Shown here piece by piece: positions 18,190 to 26,108 of a DNA stretch of 64,000 nt. Location: positions 1,330,801 to 1,394,800 of the forward strand of contig OZ026603.1 of assembly GCA_964020085.1 (NCBI GenBank), in the 5' to 3' direction. The translations under genes were made by a program, and so were the position numbers. How positions within the stretch are numbered: the stretch's first letter is position 1; every line of letters begins with the position of its first letter. Origin of the DNA: Micromussa lordhowensis. Taxonomy: Eukaryota > Cnidaria > Anthozoa > Scleractinia > Lobophylliidae. Under the pieces are notes generated by a model. The model was not told the origin of the DNA, ran no database searches, and saw nothing but the letters and a program-made list of their open reading frames with translations.

Positions 18190-19218
18190 CTAAACCCCGA
18201 AATATTTTTTCACTAACTTTTGATATTGCGACTTATTGATTGATTTTGTTCTTAATAGAGTGTCTAAGATAGTTTGACCCATATTTCTCATCTTGACACT
18301 TGTATTGCCTGCTTCCATTTCGCCAATAATTAGTGTTAATTTCTTTAGTAATTCTTGAGCATCATTATAGAAATAGACACCACTTCCCCTCTTGACGCCA
18401 CTTCCCTTTGTACTTTTCTTTTTCTGTACTTTTAGATAGTCTCTATATTCTTGAATAGGTTTTAGTCTACTATCTGCAAATTTATGAGCCATATCCTTTT
18501 CTCGCTCTAGCTTTTCTATTACATCTCTAGGAGCATTATTTTTTATAGCTTGATTTAGTCTTTTACTTGTATTTGTTTTAAATGTACTTGTAATACTGCT
18601 TATTTCAGAATTTGCTCGTTTTATGTTACTCTCGAGATATTTACTACGTTTAACTGGTGTCATTTCTGGTTGGGATAATCTCATTTCAACATCATCATAG
18701 TTAGGAAGACCTGTACTATCTAAAATCCTATTAATATCTCCTCTATCTAAATCATCATCATCATCAGGTGGTGCTTCAATTTCTAAAGGTCCTTCTTCCA
18801 CAAAAGAATATTCTGGTGGTAAAGATTCATCTCCTCCTAGATTCCAAAAACTAGGATCCATTTCATATTTTGGTGGCGGACCTTTAGGTATTATTTGTTT
18901 TTCTGCCTGTGGCGCTACGTAATCTTGGAGATCTAATAATCCTTCTACATCCATATCTTCATATGGATCTACTTCTGGTGCATAATCAATTTCATCTGGT
19001 TTACCTGCTGGGCCGGGACGTATTCCTTGCGGTCTATTCTTAGGCTTTTGTGCCTTTAACCCATCTATGATTTCATCTAGTCTAAATGATTTTGTTATCC
19101 GCTGGTCAGAAGTCTTACTCTTTATCTTCTCTTCAGTGATCTCATCATAAAGCTGATTCTTCATCTTTCCAGTCTCAGTCCGCTTCTGAGCTAATCGTTT
19201 CCAATTTGAGAGACTCAT
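18190..19218 (-). CDS. Acidic/coiled-coil virion-type protein with two PPxY motifs
   Basis: The 342-residue protein has a basic N-terminus, an acidic Pro-rich centre (residues about 85-160) and a helical C-terminal half (YLESNIKRANSEISS ... RLNQAIKNNAPRDVIEKLER). In the centre are PPPKYEM and LPPEYSF, both PPxY motifs that bind WW domains of Nedd4-type ubiquitin ligases in other viruses. The C-terminus (GEMEAGNTSVKMRNMGQTIL) seems the best conserved part. It is first in the minus-strand block after the divergent promoter. No enzymatic motif is seen. Confidence 0.7.
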   Translation of the reverse strand: MSLSNWKRLAQKRTETGKMKNQLYDEITEEKIKSKTSDQRITKSFRLDEIIDGLKAQKPKNRPQGIRPGPAGKPDEIDYAPEVDPYEDMDVEGLLDLQDYVAPQAEKQIIPKGPPPKYEMDPSFWNLGGDESLPPEYSFVEEGPLEIEAPPDDDDDLDRGDINRILDSTGLPNYDDVEMRLSQPEMTPVKRSKYLESNIKRANSEISSITSTFKTNTSKRLNQAIKNNAPRDVIEKLEREKDMAHKFADSRLKPIQEYRDYLKVQKKKSTKGSGVKRGSGVYFYNDAQELLKKLTLIIGEMEAGNTSVKMRNMGQTILDTLLRTKSINKSQYQKLVKKYFGV

Positions 19219-19288
19219 ATAATATTTATATTTTTTATATTATGTGAAATAATATGCGACATTTATTTAAAAAATATTAATTATATAG
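19219..19288. promoter_or_regulatory. Divergent promoter between the two gene blocks
   Basis: These 70 bp separate the start codons of the leftward PPxY gene and the rightward ATPase gene. The sequence is almost only A/T, with TATATTATGTG and ATTAATTATATAG. Both ATGs are preceded within a few bases by TATA-like words, as at most genes of this element. Confidence 0.6.
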
Positions 19289-19924
19289 ATGAAAATTCCT
19301 AATTATGATTCAGCTTCTAATAATGACCACAATTTCCGAAGACTGCTACCTTATATGCCTTCAGACACTTTTCGAATGTTAATTTGTGGACCAAGCGGTT
19401 GTGGTAAAACTAACGTTCTTATGCATATGCTTTATAATCTACTCTACTATGATAAGATTTACTTGTTTTCTAAAAATCTTGAGCAACCGAAGTACAGACA
19501 ACTATTAGAAACATTTCGACCCATTTCAGAAGAGGCTGGTTATGATGTTATAGAAGAGAGTAATGGTGATGTCGTTCCTCTGGAAAGCCTAGACCACGAT
19601 AACCAAAAAATAGTCATTTTTGATGACTTTGCTTGTGAACGAAACCAAAAACCTCTCATTGAATATTTTATTGGTGGCCGTCATAAAAATTGCAGTGTCA
19701 TATATTTAAGTCAGTCTTATTATCTCACTCCCAAAGACATCAGGTTGAATTGCTCTCATTTTTGTATTTTTGACTCTCCAAGTAATGCAGAGACAGCAAG
19801 AATGTGTAAAGAAGTCAATGTACCTAAGAAGCGATTCGAGAGTGCGACTAGTGAGCCTTATAGTTTTGCGTACATTGATAAGACAAAAAAGACAATCAGA
19901 AAAAATTTCAATGAAAATATATAG
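19289..19924 (+). CDS. FtsK/HerA-type genome-packaging ATPase (A32-like)
   Basis: The 211-residue protein has Walker A GPSGCGKT (residues 33-40), Walker B KIVIFDDF near 110 and a downstream polar motif YLSQSYY near 145 suitable as sensor. Length and layout match Polinton and poxvirus A32-type packaging ATPases, which drive DNA into the capsid. The frame is intact. It opens the rightward block; the next gene starts 2 bp after its stop. Confidence 0.93.
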   Translation: MKIPNYDSASNNDHNFRRLLPYMPSDTFRMLICGPSGCGKTNVLMHMLYNLLYYDKIYLFSKNLEQPKYRQLLETFRPISEEAGYDVIEESNGDVVPLESLDHDNQKIVIFDDFACERNQKPLIEYFIGGRHKNCSVIYLSQSYYLTPKDIRLNCSHFCIFDSPSNAETARMCKEVNVPKKRFESATSEPYSFAYIDKTKKTIRKNFNENI

Positions 19925-19925
19925 G

Positions 19926-20288
19926 ATGGATAATGGAAATGGTAATGACAATGGTAATGACAATTGTAATGACAACGGAAATGGTAATGACAATGGCAAT
20001 GAATGTGGCTGTAGAAGTGGTAATGAAACTGAAAGAGTAAATTATAAAGAAGAATGTAAGAGACTAACAAATTCAATAATAGTTAATTTGTCAGAAATGG
20101 ATTTTTATTATGAAAATATTAGTGCCAAGCTACTAAAACTAAAATCAATTGAAGAAGAGTACAACGAAGTTATTGACGATAGAATATTGTCGTTAACTAA
20201 AAGTCTTTATAGCTTACATAGCGATTATTTGAGAGACACATCAGAATCTGAAGATTCTGAAGATTTTAATATTCATCGGAAAATGTAA
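19926..20288 (+). CDS. Low-complexity N-terminus, helical protein
   Basis: The frame extends upstream inside the ATPase gene, but the ATG at 19926, 2 bp after the ATPase stop, is the natural start. Residues 1-30 are an Asn/Gly/Asp run encoded by a degenerate GGTAATGACAAT repeat. The rest is helical and acidic (ECKRLTNSIIVNLSEMDFYY ... SESEDSEDF). Function unknown; gene packing supports translation. Confidence 0.6.
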   Translation: MDNGNGNDNGNDNCNDNGNGNDNGNECGCRSGNETERVNYKEECKRLTNSIIVNLSEMDFYYENISAKLLKLKSIEEEYNEVIDDRILSLTKSLYSLHSDYLRDTSESEDSEDFNIHRKM

Positions 20289-20344
20289 AGTTTGGATTAC
20301 TTAATAGACTGAGAATAAATTTAATTTAGAATATTATATTATAT

Positions 20345-23080
20345 ATGGGTTTTAGTAATGGGCAACTTGAATCATCATCAACAAGTGGTAGAGGTGAAAA
20401 AGGTGATCCTGGTTTACCTGGAATTGGATTTAGTCTAACTGATGATGGTAATTTTGATATTGATAGTAAGCGTTTAACTGAAGTAGCTGCTCCTATCGAT
20501 AAAAATGATGCAGCAACAAAAGAGTATGTAGATAATAACCTACCAGCTATTGATTTGTCACCTTATCTGAAAAGAGATGGAACAACTTCAATGACTGGTC
20601 ATTTAAATATGAATAATCATAAGATTAGTGATTTAGAAGATGCTACTAATGATAATGATGCTGTACCTCTAAAACAATTAAAGGAGATGACAACAGATCA
20701 TAGGACAAATTATCATTTGCAAAGTAGTTTTACTTTTTATAAAGATTTTGGTGATAAAGCAGAATGTACTAAAGGCTCTATACCTATTCCTGGGCACACT
20801 GATCATTTTGAACTATTAGAAGCGCCTCGAGAAGGAGCGCAATCTGGTTATGCTTATTCTACTGTTCGACTAGTGAACAATTTAGAAATAGATCCTAATT
20901 ATTCTATCGTTTTTGAAATATTTGGATATGATGGAACAAATATAGTTACAGATGGTGATTCAGATAGGCTATTAGTTACAAATGTCACTGGTAATGCAAA
21001 CATAATTGATTTTAGTCATGATTGGTTTAGTAATTACGCAAAAGCTTACATAATATTTAATAGTTCTAAAAGATATGTGAACATCCGTTTACAATTTCGA
21101 TATTATGGTTCCAGTAACTCTAATTTTAAATTTCTATTTTTTAGTAGATGTGTCATAGGAATACAAAGGACTAGTTTTGATCATAGATTATTTAATGTTA
21201 AAAGTACTGATTCCTCAGGAACAATTTTGAATTTTGAACCGATCAATATGAATAATGAAAAGATAATCAATCTTGGTAAACCTACTGACTCTAAAGACGC
21301 TGTCAATAAAGAATATGTTGACGATGAAGACGCTAAACAGGATATTGCTATTAATGATTTATCTTCTAGAAAAGCAGATAGGTCAGAAGTATTACTCCTA
21401 AACGGAAGCCAAAACATGACTGGTAATCTTTCTATGAATGGAAATAGGATTTTTAGCTTACCTATTCCAACTGGGCCGCAGCAACCTGTGACAAAGACTT
21501 ATTTAGAAAGTCAAATTGCTTCCATACCACAGTCTGATTTAAGTCTTTATCTTAAAGTAGACGGATCTGTATCTATGACGGGAGATCTCAACATGAATGA
21601 CAAAAAAATAACAGATTTAGTGACTGGAGATGATGTCCCAATCAGTGATTACCCTAATTATGTAAAAGATTCTAAAATGGCTGTTAATAAACTTTATGTC
21701 AATGAAAACTTTTTAAAATTAAAAGGTGATGACTATGACTTAAAAGGTAAACGGATAAAAAATACTGAGCCATATGGTGTCAATACTTTTGATACTAATG
21801 ATTTAGTCTCCAAGGCATTTGTCCAAGCAGAAATAAGTAAGCTACCTACAGATGTACTAAAATTGGATGGTTCACGCGCTATGACTGGTAGTCTCCAAAT
21901 GGGTGATAATGCTATCACTGGAATAAGGAGTAGTTCTGTAGATGATGCAGCCCTAACTGTTGGAGGAGCAAATTCCACATATCTGCCCCTTACTGGGGAT
22001 CGAGGGATGCAAGGAAATCTCGATATGGGAGGAAATGCTATTAGAAATATTAAACCTTTTGTTGAAGATGACTCAAGTCAAGCGGCACAAAATGCTCAAT
22101 CAAATGATGTTATTAACTTTAGATATTTTCACGGACAGAGAGGTCAACTAAAAAGAGAAATAAATGATGTCGCTGCAGCAGCACTTAATAGAAAAAATCC
22201 TGATCCGATGGAAGACTCCATTGACATGGGTAATCATAGCATTATCCGCTTGAAAGATCCGAAGTCATCAGATAGCTTTCACGCTTCCAATGTTAACTAT
22301 GTTAATAAGACAATTAGTGATAATAACGCTGTAATTAACTCTTTGATAGAAGATAAAGTCAGTGAAGCAGAAGCACTTAATATTAAAGCAAACCGACAAG
22401 ATAATGAATTCTCTTTTGTCATGGATGATGATTTATTTAAAGAAGATGATGATGATATTACCAAAGTAAGAAAAGTCGACAAAGATTACTATGATATCAA
22501 CAAAGCTACTTATCAATTTAAAATTAAGTATGACTCTGCTATCAGTTATTATAGCACCCGATTAACTATTGATTTAAAATCGTTAGATTTAGGTGAGTAT
22601 ACATTAGCTTTTGAAATGTATTATGGTAATCTAGTAGATCGAAACGAAGTGGTTGTCGACGCAGTATCCGAAACATTAAATGTTTCACGTAATAATACAA
22701 ATACTTTTTCCGATCACAGTAGAACAATTATCAATTTTCATAAATATGGAAACATTGGGATTATTGATTTAGATATTGATTTAACTTTAAAGTACAGGAG
22801 TGGTGCGACTTATGATGTAGAAACAGACATCTTTGTAGTTGTTTATGGTGTAAGTGGTCATCAGAATGACGTTGATTCACGAATTTGGGATAGATTCTAT
22901 TACATCAGAGATAAAATCGTCTATTATGAAGCACCTATTAATATGGGTAATCGACAAATAAAAGGATTACTTGATGGTTTTGAAGACGGTGATGCAGTCA
23001 ATGTAAAACAATTGAATGAATTAGAATCTACCCTTACAAAATTTATTCTTGATCAAATAAAAAAAATAAAATCTACATGA
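20345..23080 (+). CDS. Giant fibre-like protein with collagen and phage-type shaft repeats
   Basis: The 911-residue protein starts MGFSNGQL, followed by a short collagen-like stretch (GEKGDPGLPGIG, residues about 18-29). It then carries about nine copies of a motif of type MTGxLxMxxxxIxxL, often followed by DAVxKxYV, at residues near 78, 294, 350, 402, 457, 505, 545, 620 and 862. This is the repeat used in shafts of bacteriophage tail fibres. Two strand-rich domains (about 120-280 and 700-850) interrupt the shaft. A trimeric receptor-binding spike is the likely role (inference). Start preceded by ATTATATTATAT. The frame is intact. Confidence 0.82.
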   Translation: MGFSNGQLESSSTSGRGEKGDPGLPGIGFSLTDDGNFDIDSKRLTEVAAPIDKNDAATKEYVDNNLPAIDLSPYLKRDGTTSMTGHLNMNNHKISDLEDATNDNDAVPLKQLKEMTTDHRTNYHLQSSFTFYKDFGDKAECTKGSIPIPGHTDHFELLEAPREGAQSGYAYSTVRLVNNLEIDPNYSIVFEIFGYDGTNIVTDGDSDRLLVTNVTGNANIIDFSHDWFSNYAKAYIIFNSSKRYVNIRLQFRYYGSSNSNFKFLFFSRCVIGIQRTSFDHRLFNVKSTDSSGTILNFEPINMNNEKIINLGKPTDSKDAVNKEYVDDEDAKQDIAINDLSSRKADRSEVLLLNGSQNMTGNLSMNGNRIFSLPIPTGPQQPVTKTYLESQIASIPQSDLSLYLKVDGSVSMTGDLNMNDKKITDLVTGDDVPISDYPNYVKDSKMAVNKLYVNENFLKLKGDDYDLKGKRIKNTEPYGVNTFDTNDLVSKAFVQAEISKLPTDVLKLDGSRAMTGSLQMGDNAITGIRSSSVDDAALTVGGANSTYLPLTGDRGMQGNLDMGGNAIRNIKPFVEDDSSQAAQNAQSNDVINFRYFHGQRGQLKREINDVAAAALNRKNPDPMEDSIDMGNHSIIRLKDPKSSDSFHASNVNYVNKTISDNNAVINSLIEDKVSEAEALNIKANRQDNEFSFVMDDDLFKEDDDDITKVRKVDKDYYDINKATYQFKIKYDSAISYYSTRLTIDLKSLDLGEYTLAFEMYYGNLVDRNEVVVDAVSETLNVSRNNTNTFSDHSRTIINFHKYGNIGIIDLDIDLTLKYRSGATYDVETDIFVVVYGVSGHQNDVDSRIWDRFYYIRDKIVYYEAPINMGNRQIKGLLDGFEDGDAVNVKQLNELESTLTKFILDQIKKIKST

Positions 23081-23089
23081 TAGTAATAT

Positions 23090-23839
23090 ATGGGTTTCAC
23101 AAACGGTACTCTCACTTCTAAAAGTGAAAAAGGAGGAAAGGTTAAAAAAAGAATAGGCTTAAAATTAACTCCAGACAATCATTTCCATTTACAAAACAAG
23201 AGATTAACTAACATTTCCGCTCCCATGGATGATCACGACGCAACCACTAAACGTTTCGTATCTGATTTATTAAAGACAAAAGCAGCAACCACATACGTTA
23301 ACAATGAACTAGCTAAAAAGACTAACTCATCAGCTTTAAAGGATTACGCTTTGATTACTGATTTAGGAACTTTAGCAATCGAATTCAATGATGCATTAAA
23401 AAGCAAAGTCGATTACAATGATTTAGAGACTAAGACGCAAAGTACAAATACCTCTGTCCACCCGTTCATCACCGTCTATGCAGAAGAGAATGGACCACTG
23501 ATTAAAAGTACACTCCAATGGAGTTTTGGCAATGGATGTGATAAAAATAAGCAATATGGTTGGCCTAGTCCTGTAGACGGTAAAATAGTTCGTGGAAGCA
23601 TTTGTGCTTGCGCGGGTAATAGGCAAGCATCTGAAGTGATCGTCGGCTTAGTACACAATGGTGCTGATAAAGATTTAAAAATTATCAAACCTGCGGATGA
23701 ATGGTCAAAGATGACTATTTTCAGCGATCCGATTACGATACGAGCCGGTGACACGATCAATTTTCGTAGCAAAACATCAAATTCGGCCGTAACACACGCG
23801 ATGGTAAACTTATTGATCGAAATTGACATTCAACCGTGA
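23090..23839 (+). CDS. Second, short fibre-like protein
   Basis: The 249-residue protein starts MGFTNGTL and shares its first module (LTPDNHFHLQNKRLTNISAP, then DDHDATTKRFV) with the large fibre protein just upstream. It lacks the long shaft and has its own C-terminal head (residues about 125-249, strand-rich, with KIVRGSICACAGN). The starts of the two genes are both followed by the MGF-NG-L signature, suggesting a common capsid-anchoring tip. The 9-bp gap to the first fibre gene includes TATAT just before the ATG. Confidence 0.75.
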   Translation: MGFTNGTLTSKSEKGGKVKKRIGLKLTPDNHFHLQNKRLTNISAPMDDHDATTKRFVSDLLKTKAATTYVNNELAKKTNSSALKDYALITDLGTLAIEFNDALKSKVDYNDLETKTQSTNTSVHPFITVYAEENGPLIKSTLQWSFGNGCDKNKQYGWPSPVDGKIVRGSICACAGNRQASEVIVGLVHNGADKDLKIIKPADEWSKMTIFSDPITIRAGDTINFRSKTSNSAVTHAMVNLLIEIDIQP

Positions 23840-23861
23840 AGCGTGAATGCATAAAATATTA

Positions 23862-23951
23862 GGAGTCCAAACAAAGAAATTGTCTTATGCCATAAGACAC
23901 TGCGTGGGAGTCAAAACAAAGAAATTGTCTTATGGCATAAGACACTGCGTG
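23862..23951 (+). repeat. Two 45-bp direct repeats, each with a near-perfect palindrome
   Basis: Units 23862-23906 and 23907-23951 are almost identical. Each contains a 17-nt inverted repeat, GTCTTATGCCATAAGAC in the first and GTCTTATGGCATAAGAC in the second; these are exact reverse complements of each other. They follow directly after the second fibre gene and could act as transcription-end hairpins or protein-binding sites. Confidence 0.85.
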
Positions 23952-24037
23952 GGAGTTTAGGGGGTTCCCGGAAACGCGTTTCATCTAGACAATACAACTC
24001 ACGCATTTTAGAAAAAGTTATCTTATCCAAAGAATAG

Positions 24038-24298
24038 ATGGATATCAAAAGTTTATCTTCTTTGATAGATGAAAGTAGAAAGTTTATTAAAATTTCTCTC
24101 GAAAAGAGGGGAAAAAAATCAATCACATCTTTTGAAAAGTTTGAAGGTTTTAATTTAAAAGATTGGAAGAAAAAGTTAGCATGTAACGGTTTTATTAGAG
24201 ACCAAACTGTAAACCTACAAGGTGATCAAACTGAAAAAATATATGATGAATTAATCCAAATGGGCTATGATAGTGATCAAATTGTTTTTAATTTATAA
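24038..24298 (+). CDS. Small hypothetical protein
   Basis: Eighty-six residues: MDIKSLSSLIDESRKFIKIS, then a basic middle and NGFIRDQTVNLQGDQTEKIY. Helix-rich, no family recognised. The ATG is preceded by AAAGAATAG and the gene is co-oriented with its neighbours; the next gene starts 18 bp after it. Confidence 0.6.
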   Translation: MDIKSLSSLIDESRKFIKISLEKRGKKSITSFEKFEGFNLKDWKKKLACNGFIRDQTVNLQGDQTEKIYDELIQMGYDSDQIVFNL

Positions 24299-24316
24299 AT
24301 ATAATAAAATAATATA

Positions 24317-24796
24317 ATGGTGGCTAAAAAGAATATTTTCGATTGGAATCATATTTCAAACAAATTATCGACTGATGAAGTAGACGAACTTAAGTCTTAT
24401 TATCTAAGCTATCATAGGAAATGTTGGGCCTTCAAAAGGGCTTACAAACGATTCAAATTGCTCAAATTCATTGGTAATTCACTCTCTATTCTGACCGCTT
24501 CAGGTGGAATTGCTAGTGCTATTGCTACTGGTGGTATCAGTCTAATAGCGATTAGTACAGTGGCATTATTAGTTAAAGGATATATGGAACATAAAGGTTT
24601 AGACTTAAAAATTCAAAATTGTACCTATGCCTATCAAAGTTACCAGCATTTGTTAATAATGATTCGAGAAGCGATGCGCTCAGGTGATCTTAACCGAGAA
24701 AGTTTAATTAATCAAATGACAAACGTTGACAATTTCGTGATTGATAATAGCCCAATTATTGATAAATATTTAAAGATGTATGATGAGACACGCTAG
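24317..24796 (+). CDS. Small membrane protein with hydrophobic hairpin
   Basis: The 159-residue protein has a charged N-terminal helix, a basic KRAYKRFKLLKF stretch, then a long hydrophobic Gly/Ala/Ile-rich region (residues about 55-93, with TASGGIASAIATGGISLIA) able to form two short membrane helices, then a helical C-terminus. Similar small membrane-active proteins are common in Polintons. The role could be membrane penetration or virion egress (inference). TAATATA precedes the ATG. Confidence 0.65.
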   Translation: MVAKKNIFDWNHISNKLSTDEVDELKSYYLSYHRKCWAFKRAYKRFKLLKFIGNSLSILTASGGIASAIATGGISLIAISTVALLVKGYMEHKGLDLKIQNCTYAYQSYQHLLIMIREAMRSGDLNRESLINQMTNVDNFVIDNSPIIDKYLKMYDETR

Positions 24797-24968
24797 TATG
24801 CGTGGGTGTTATGAAACGTGTTTTGAATATTAATGATACGGTTATGCTACATCGCGCATGCGTGAGCGGGACATTGCGTGAGTGGGACATTGGAGTTTGC
24901 ACCACAAGTGTTAGGAAACTCAAAACGTGTGATATAAAAGAGTTGGAGACATGATACAGTAATTCGGT

Positions 24969-25028
24969 TGTGTATGGGTATAGTTTGGTCAGAAAAAGCA
25001 GGGGCTGTCCTCTCTATACCCATACACA
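24969..25028. repeat. Hairpin 1 of a tandem pair, 15-bp perfect stem
   Basis: TGTGTATGGGTATAG at 24969-24983 pairs with CTATACCCATACACA at 25014-25028 across a 30-nt loop. The loop carries GCAGGGG at 24998-25004, complementary to the loop of the next hairpin. Confidence 0.9.
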
Positions 25029-25030
25029 CC

Positions 25031-25068
25031 CCCTCGGAAAGGGAAAAACCCCTGCCTCTTTCCGAGGG
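25031..25068. repeat. Hairpin 2 of a tandem pair, 11-bp perfect stem
   Basis: CCCTCGGAAAG at 25031-25041 pairs with CTTTCCGAGGG at 25058-25068 across a 16-nt loop containing CCCCTGC (25049-25055). Only 2 bp separate it from hairpin 1, and the two loops can pair over 7 bp. Confidence 0.9.
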
Positions 25069-25270
25069 CTGATAAATAATAAATAAATAGTAAAAATGAA
25101 TTGCCTGAAGATGGCGGCAAGGTTGTTGAGTAGAGCTATAGTCGTATGAAAATACGTCAGAAGTGCTGGTTCAACCCCAAGCCGGAGGGCAAAAAAAAAA
25201 AACTTGGCTCACGTGGTGAGTCTGCTAGTGGTTCCAAGGAACCAGTGTGGAGGTGGGAAAATTAAAAAAA

Positions 25271-25344
25271 CCTCTCAGGAGAGGCGGGTGGGTTGTGCAC
25301 AAAAATGTTAAAGAGTCTCTCCTGAGAGGTCTGGTGGCCACCAG
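25271..25344. repeat. 13-bp stem hairpin followed by a 14-bp palindrome
   Basis: CCTCTCAGGAGAG (25271-25283) pairs with CTCTCCTGAGAGG (25317-25329). Directly after it, CTGGTGGCCACCAG (25331-25344) is a perfect palindrome. They lie 33 bp before the right terminal inverted repeat. Confidence 0.88.
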
Positions 25345-25377
25345 TTTTGTTGTTTTTTGACATATATTCTACACAAC

Positions 25378-25551
25378 CTACGCATCTTACGCTAACTACG
25401 CTAACTACGCTGAGTTAGTGTAAAATGAGTAAAATGTCCTCAACTCATGTTTTCACGATACTCTAACTACGCATCTTACGCTAACTACGGTTAACTACGC
25501 TAAGTTGTGTAAAATGCGTACTGTCCTGGTGTGCCCTAATATAACACTACT
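25378..25551 (-). repeat. Polinton right terminal inverted repeat, 174 bp
   Basis: Reverse complement of 5538-5711, ending GCCCTAATATAACACTACT. I found no mismatch with the left copy by eye. Confidence 0.95.
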
Positions 25552-25557
25552 AAAATG
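25552..25557. repeat. Polinton target-site duplication, right copy
   Basis: AAAATG directly follows the element end; it matches 5532-5537. Confidence 0.92.
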
Positions 25558-25566
25558 CTTTGTGCG

Positions 25567-25624
25567 GAGAGAAGCGCGTGGAGAAGCAATCAGCTACGCT
25601 TCGCGCTTCTCCACGCACTTCTCT
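25567..25624. repeat. Foldback sequence beside the Polinton right end
   Basis: AGAAGCGCGTGGAGAAGC and GCTTCTCCACGCACTTCT form an imperfect hairpin of about 20 bp 10 bp outside the Polinton end. Only the right side is seen, so it was probably a host feature near the target. Confidence 0.7.
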
Positions 25625-26108
25625 CTTCTTTAAAATTCGTGCTCATACAACTCCAGTGCACTCGGTTGCATAAACTATGCTTAATTATTCCATACTTACT
25701 AAGATTCTCGGATAGAACCGATCGCATGAAAAACCCATACGGAAATTTCTTCATCTAATCACAATCGCGAAACAACTTTCTTACATGTGAGAAAAGCGTT
25801 TCATTCAATTAGAAATCAGCTGTCAAAATGAATCAGTCAGTTTGTAACGCTCAAGTTGTGGTTGGCGCCTCAATCTTCATTCACATAAGCTTGCGGCCGG
25901 AGTTTCCTAGTTTACTACTCGCAAAGTAGCTATAAACCACAGACAATCGCGGAAAGTTCGAACAGGTTTATCGCTTTAGATAAACCCATTGAACGCTACA
26001 TCCAGGAAAAGCAGAACAAAATCACTCGAGCAAAACCCGACGAGACGTTTATACTTAAGCTTATTGTTCTGACAGTGAATGAAAAAGCAAATTTTCTACT
26101 TGCACAAT

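Larger units (their letters stand above)
24797..25377. other. Non-coding right-end region dense in inverted repeats
   Basis: No convincing gene is present between the last ORF and the right terminal repeat. The region contains at least five strong inverted repeats (24969-25028, 25031-25068, a TGGTTCC/GGAACCA pair near 25240, 25271-25329 and 25331-25344), plus a 16-bp tandem word TGCGTGAGCGGGACAT / TGCGTGAGTGGGACAT at about 24859-24890. It is less AT-rich than the genes. Confidence 0.8.
5538..25551. mobile_element. Polinton/Maverick virus-like DNA transposon
   Basis: This 20,014-bp element starts 5-prime AG and ends CT-3-prime, has 174-bp terminal inverted repeats and is flanked by a 6-bp duplication. 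It carries all six Polinton hallmark genes: protein-primed DNA polymerase B, retroviral-type integrase, adenain-type protease, A32-type packaging ATPase, double-jelly-roll major capsid protein and penton-like minor capsid protein. A VLTF3-like factor, zinc ribbons, a PLA2-like domain and two fibre-like genes are also present. Genes are divergently arranged around 19219-19288. Reading frames of capsid, protease and PLA2-integrase are broken, so autonomous activity is doubtful even though the ends look intact. Confidence 0.97.

Noticed and set aside
19706..20076. Two overlapping minus-strand Leu/Pro- and His/Tyr-rich frames
   Set aside because: They are translations of the antisense of the GGTAATGACAAT repeat; composition is purely repeat-driven.
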